Assembly: GCA_006386115.1 (NCBI GenBank)
Contig: VFIW01000011.1
Location: 496,001-560,000 of the forward strand
Source: Globisporangium splendens
Taxonomy: Eukaryota > Oomycota > Peronosporomycetes > Pythiales > Pythiaceae
Direction: 5' to 3'
Length of the DNA stretch: 64,000 nucleotides
The notes under the pieces are model-generated. The model did no database searches. It saw nothing but the letters and a program-made list of their open reading frames with translations, and was not told the DNA's origin. The first letter of the stretch is position 1, and every line of letters begins with the position of its first letter. This document shows positions 62,215 to 64,000 of the stretch, piece by piece. The position numbers and the translations under genes were made by a program.

Positions 62215-64000
62215 ATGATCGACCACTTTGCTGTTTTCTCCAAGACCGGCACGGTGCTCTGGTCCAAGACGCTCTGCAAACTCACGGGCGACCCGATCGA
62301 CACGCTGATCAACCGCGTGCTCATGGAAGACCGCTCGGGCGAGAAGAAGTTTATCAACGACGCGTACCAGATGCAGTGGGTGTTTGAGAACAAACTGGAC
62401 CTGGTGTTCGTCGTCGTGTACCAGAAGATCCTGCAGTTGCTGTACATTGAGGAGCTGCTCGAGATCGTGAAGAAGGACTTCATTGCGCTGTTCCCGCACC
62501 AGATCGCGCACAAAGAACCGGTCACGTACGACGAGCAGTTTCTGAAGATCCTGAAGACCACGGAGCTGAAGTTTGCGCAAAAGCAGACGCGTAGTGGACC
62601 ACGGGTACGTTCTTCCTTGTTGCTGTTGGTTTGAGTGAGTGATGTTGCGCTGTTTAGTATCCATTTGGCATTCACGCTACCAATTTGCGGCACATGTAGG
62701 CGTTCAATGGGTCTCGAAAGTCAAAGGGCGTCGTTTCCAATACGTCCAACAAGACGACAACGTCGTCCTCGCGTCCGAAGACCAGCGATGAGGTACCTTG
62801 CGTTTGGCGTTGTGTTGCACTTTGTATTTCCTGGTTTGTTGCTTATCGAGTGCGATTTGCTTGTGAACAATCAATGTAGGAATCGACTGAAGATGGAAAC
62901 GATAGTCCATCGCCGGATGGCAAGGTGAAGGACAAGCTGGAGGAGCTTGAGAACGAGGTCGCTCTCCGTTCTCAGGTGCGCAAAATGCGCACTGGCCCAG
63001 GTCGTAAGGCTCAAAAGGCTAAAAAGACGACTGAGGGCGAGGAGAAGAAGAAGAAGAAGGGGAAGCAGATGACGAAGTGGGAGAACTCGAAGCTGTCGAA
63101 GAAGGAAATCTCCGAACTTGATCGATCGCAGCAGGTCAGTATTGTCTTAATAGTCGCGCTTGGATCCCTTGATACAGTGCGTTTCTGACGTCGTTTTCTG
63201 TAATGCTTGGTGTAGCTCACTGCTGACCAAGAAGAAGCCCAGTTGCGCGAGAAGCGTGATGCCTACATCGGAGTACGTTTATTTTCTGCGGCTATTGATT
63301 ATGATGTCCGAAACGTCGTCTCACTCTCGAATATCCTTGTAGGAGGCGGAAGACAGCGAGTCGGAAGAATTCTCGGATACGGATGACGAATCGGTCGCTT
63401 CGTCCGGCGCGGAATCGGACTCAAAAGAAAGCTCCTGGAGCTTCTCGAACACGCGCATTGGTAACTTTTTCAACGCCGTGTCCGGCAACAAGATCCTGAC
63501 GAGAGAAGACTTGGAACCTGTTGTCGCGCCAATGCACAACCTGGTACGTCGTGGGGAAGAAAACAGATCCGATTTCGGCTGAATAGTCTATATTAACGTC
63601 CTCGTTTGGTATATTGTGGAGTAGCTTATCAGCAAGAACGTGGCATCGGAAGTCGCCGACGAACTATGTGAATCTGTAGTCACGACGCTCGTTGGACAGC
63701 GCCTCGAGAGTTTCACGCGCGTGTCCACCGTCGTGCGCAAGGCGTTGGAAGCAGCGCTGGTGCGTATTCTGACCCCGAAGAGGTCGACGGATGTGCTTCG
63801 CGAGATCCTGGAAGCCAAGGCTGCTGGTCGCGCGTACAGTATCGTGTTTGTCGGTGTCAACGGTGTGGGCAAGTCTACGAGTCTCTCGAAGGTGTGCTAC
63901 TACCTCAAGTCTAAGGGCGTGAAGGTTTTGATCGCGGCCTGTGATACATTCCGATCGGGTGCCGTGGAGCAATTGAACCAGCACGCCAAGGTGTTGGACG
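62215..64000 (+). CDS. SRPRA: SRP receptor alpha subunit, 5' part (cut by the right edge)
   Basis: Exons 62215-62604, 62700-62792, 62880-63134, 63216-63272, 63343-63543 and 63625 to beyond 64000 give 457 residues so far (human SRPRA 638). The N terminus (MIDHFAVFSKTGTVLWSKTL) is the longin-like SRX domain that binds SRP receptor beta at the ER membrane. A Lys-rich linker (GEEKKKKKGKQMTKWENSK) is typical of eukaryotic SR-alpha. Then come an acidic block (EAEDSESEEFSDTDDES), the N domain helices (NVASEVADELCESVV) and the G domain, with the P-loop GVNGVGKSTSLSK near residue 410 and DTFRSGAVEQLNQHA. The GTPase pairs with SRP54 to deliver ribosomes to the translocon. The frame is open to the edge, and the final third of the G domain lies outside the window. 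Confidence 0.95.

Overview
The window is nuclear DNA from an oomycete (a stramenopile water mould), most likely of the Pythium/Phytophthora lineage. The genus cannot be fixed from sequence alone. The evidence is secreted CBEL-type proteins (a CBM1-like cysteine module plus a PAN/Apple module), two elicitin-like proteins with the six-cysteine pattern and GPI-type tails, genes broken by many GT-AG introns of about 70-90 bp, and close packing on both strands. No ribosomal RNA, tRNA, CRISPR, prokaryotic operon or complete transposon was recognised. Intron chains were solved by hand. Every reported splice site keeps the reading frame, and for most genes the joined protein restores a recognisable domain. 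Several genes conventional databases would call hypothetical are therefore given full exon structures.

Layout, left to right. 1-3 kb: an edge-truncated unknown gene diverges from an OB-fold/zinc protein resembling RPA70 or shieldin subunit 2. 3-5.4 kb: two CBEL-like secreted genes, one single-module and one double-module. 6.4-10.7 kb: NME7, TYW1 and the mitochondrial ATP synthase epsilon subunit. 11.5-17.2 kb: two paralogous membrane-anchored RBR E3 ligases separated by 3 kb of gene-poor DNA. 18.4-25.2 kb: an FAD oxidoreductase, the splicing factor ESS2 (8 exons) and a TAF1C-like RNA polymerase I factor (6 exons). 25.8-33.4 kb: a membrane histidine acid phosphatase and an 11-exon multidomain formin. 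33.5-39.3 kb: an ALDH10-type aldehyde dehydrogenase, FEN1 and a C2-TBC RabGAP. 40-46.7 kb: a tiny unknown gene, the cohesin loader MAU2/SCC4, a TOM1/THH1 membrane protein and histidinol-phosphate aminotransferase. 47.7-53 kb: an elicitin-like gene, a Tudor-knot protein, the tRNA methyltransferase TRMO and two small membrane proteins. 53-59 kb: a 1014-residue protein with repeated F/L-x-P-x-I motifs and a DIX-domain STK16-like kinase. 59-64 kb: a second elicitin-like gene, an ADAL-type deaminase and SRP receptor alpha, which is cut by the right edge.

The neighbours do not form a pathway. Recurrent themes are chromosome maintenance (FEN1, MAU2, OB-fold protein), anticodon-loop position-37 tRNA modification (TYW1, TRMO), membrane traffic and cytoskeleton (formin, TBC GAP, SRP receptor) and host-facing secreted proteins (CBELs, elicitins). 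The most unusual objects are the GOLD-RUN-GOLD-FYVE-FH2 formin with seven WH2-like repeats and the DIX-kinase fusion.
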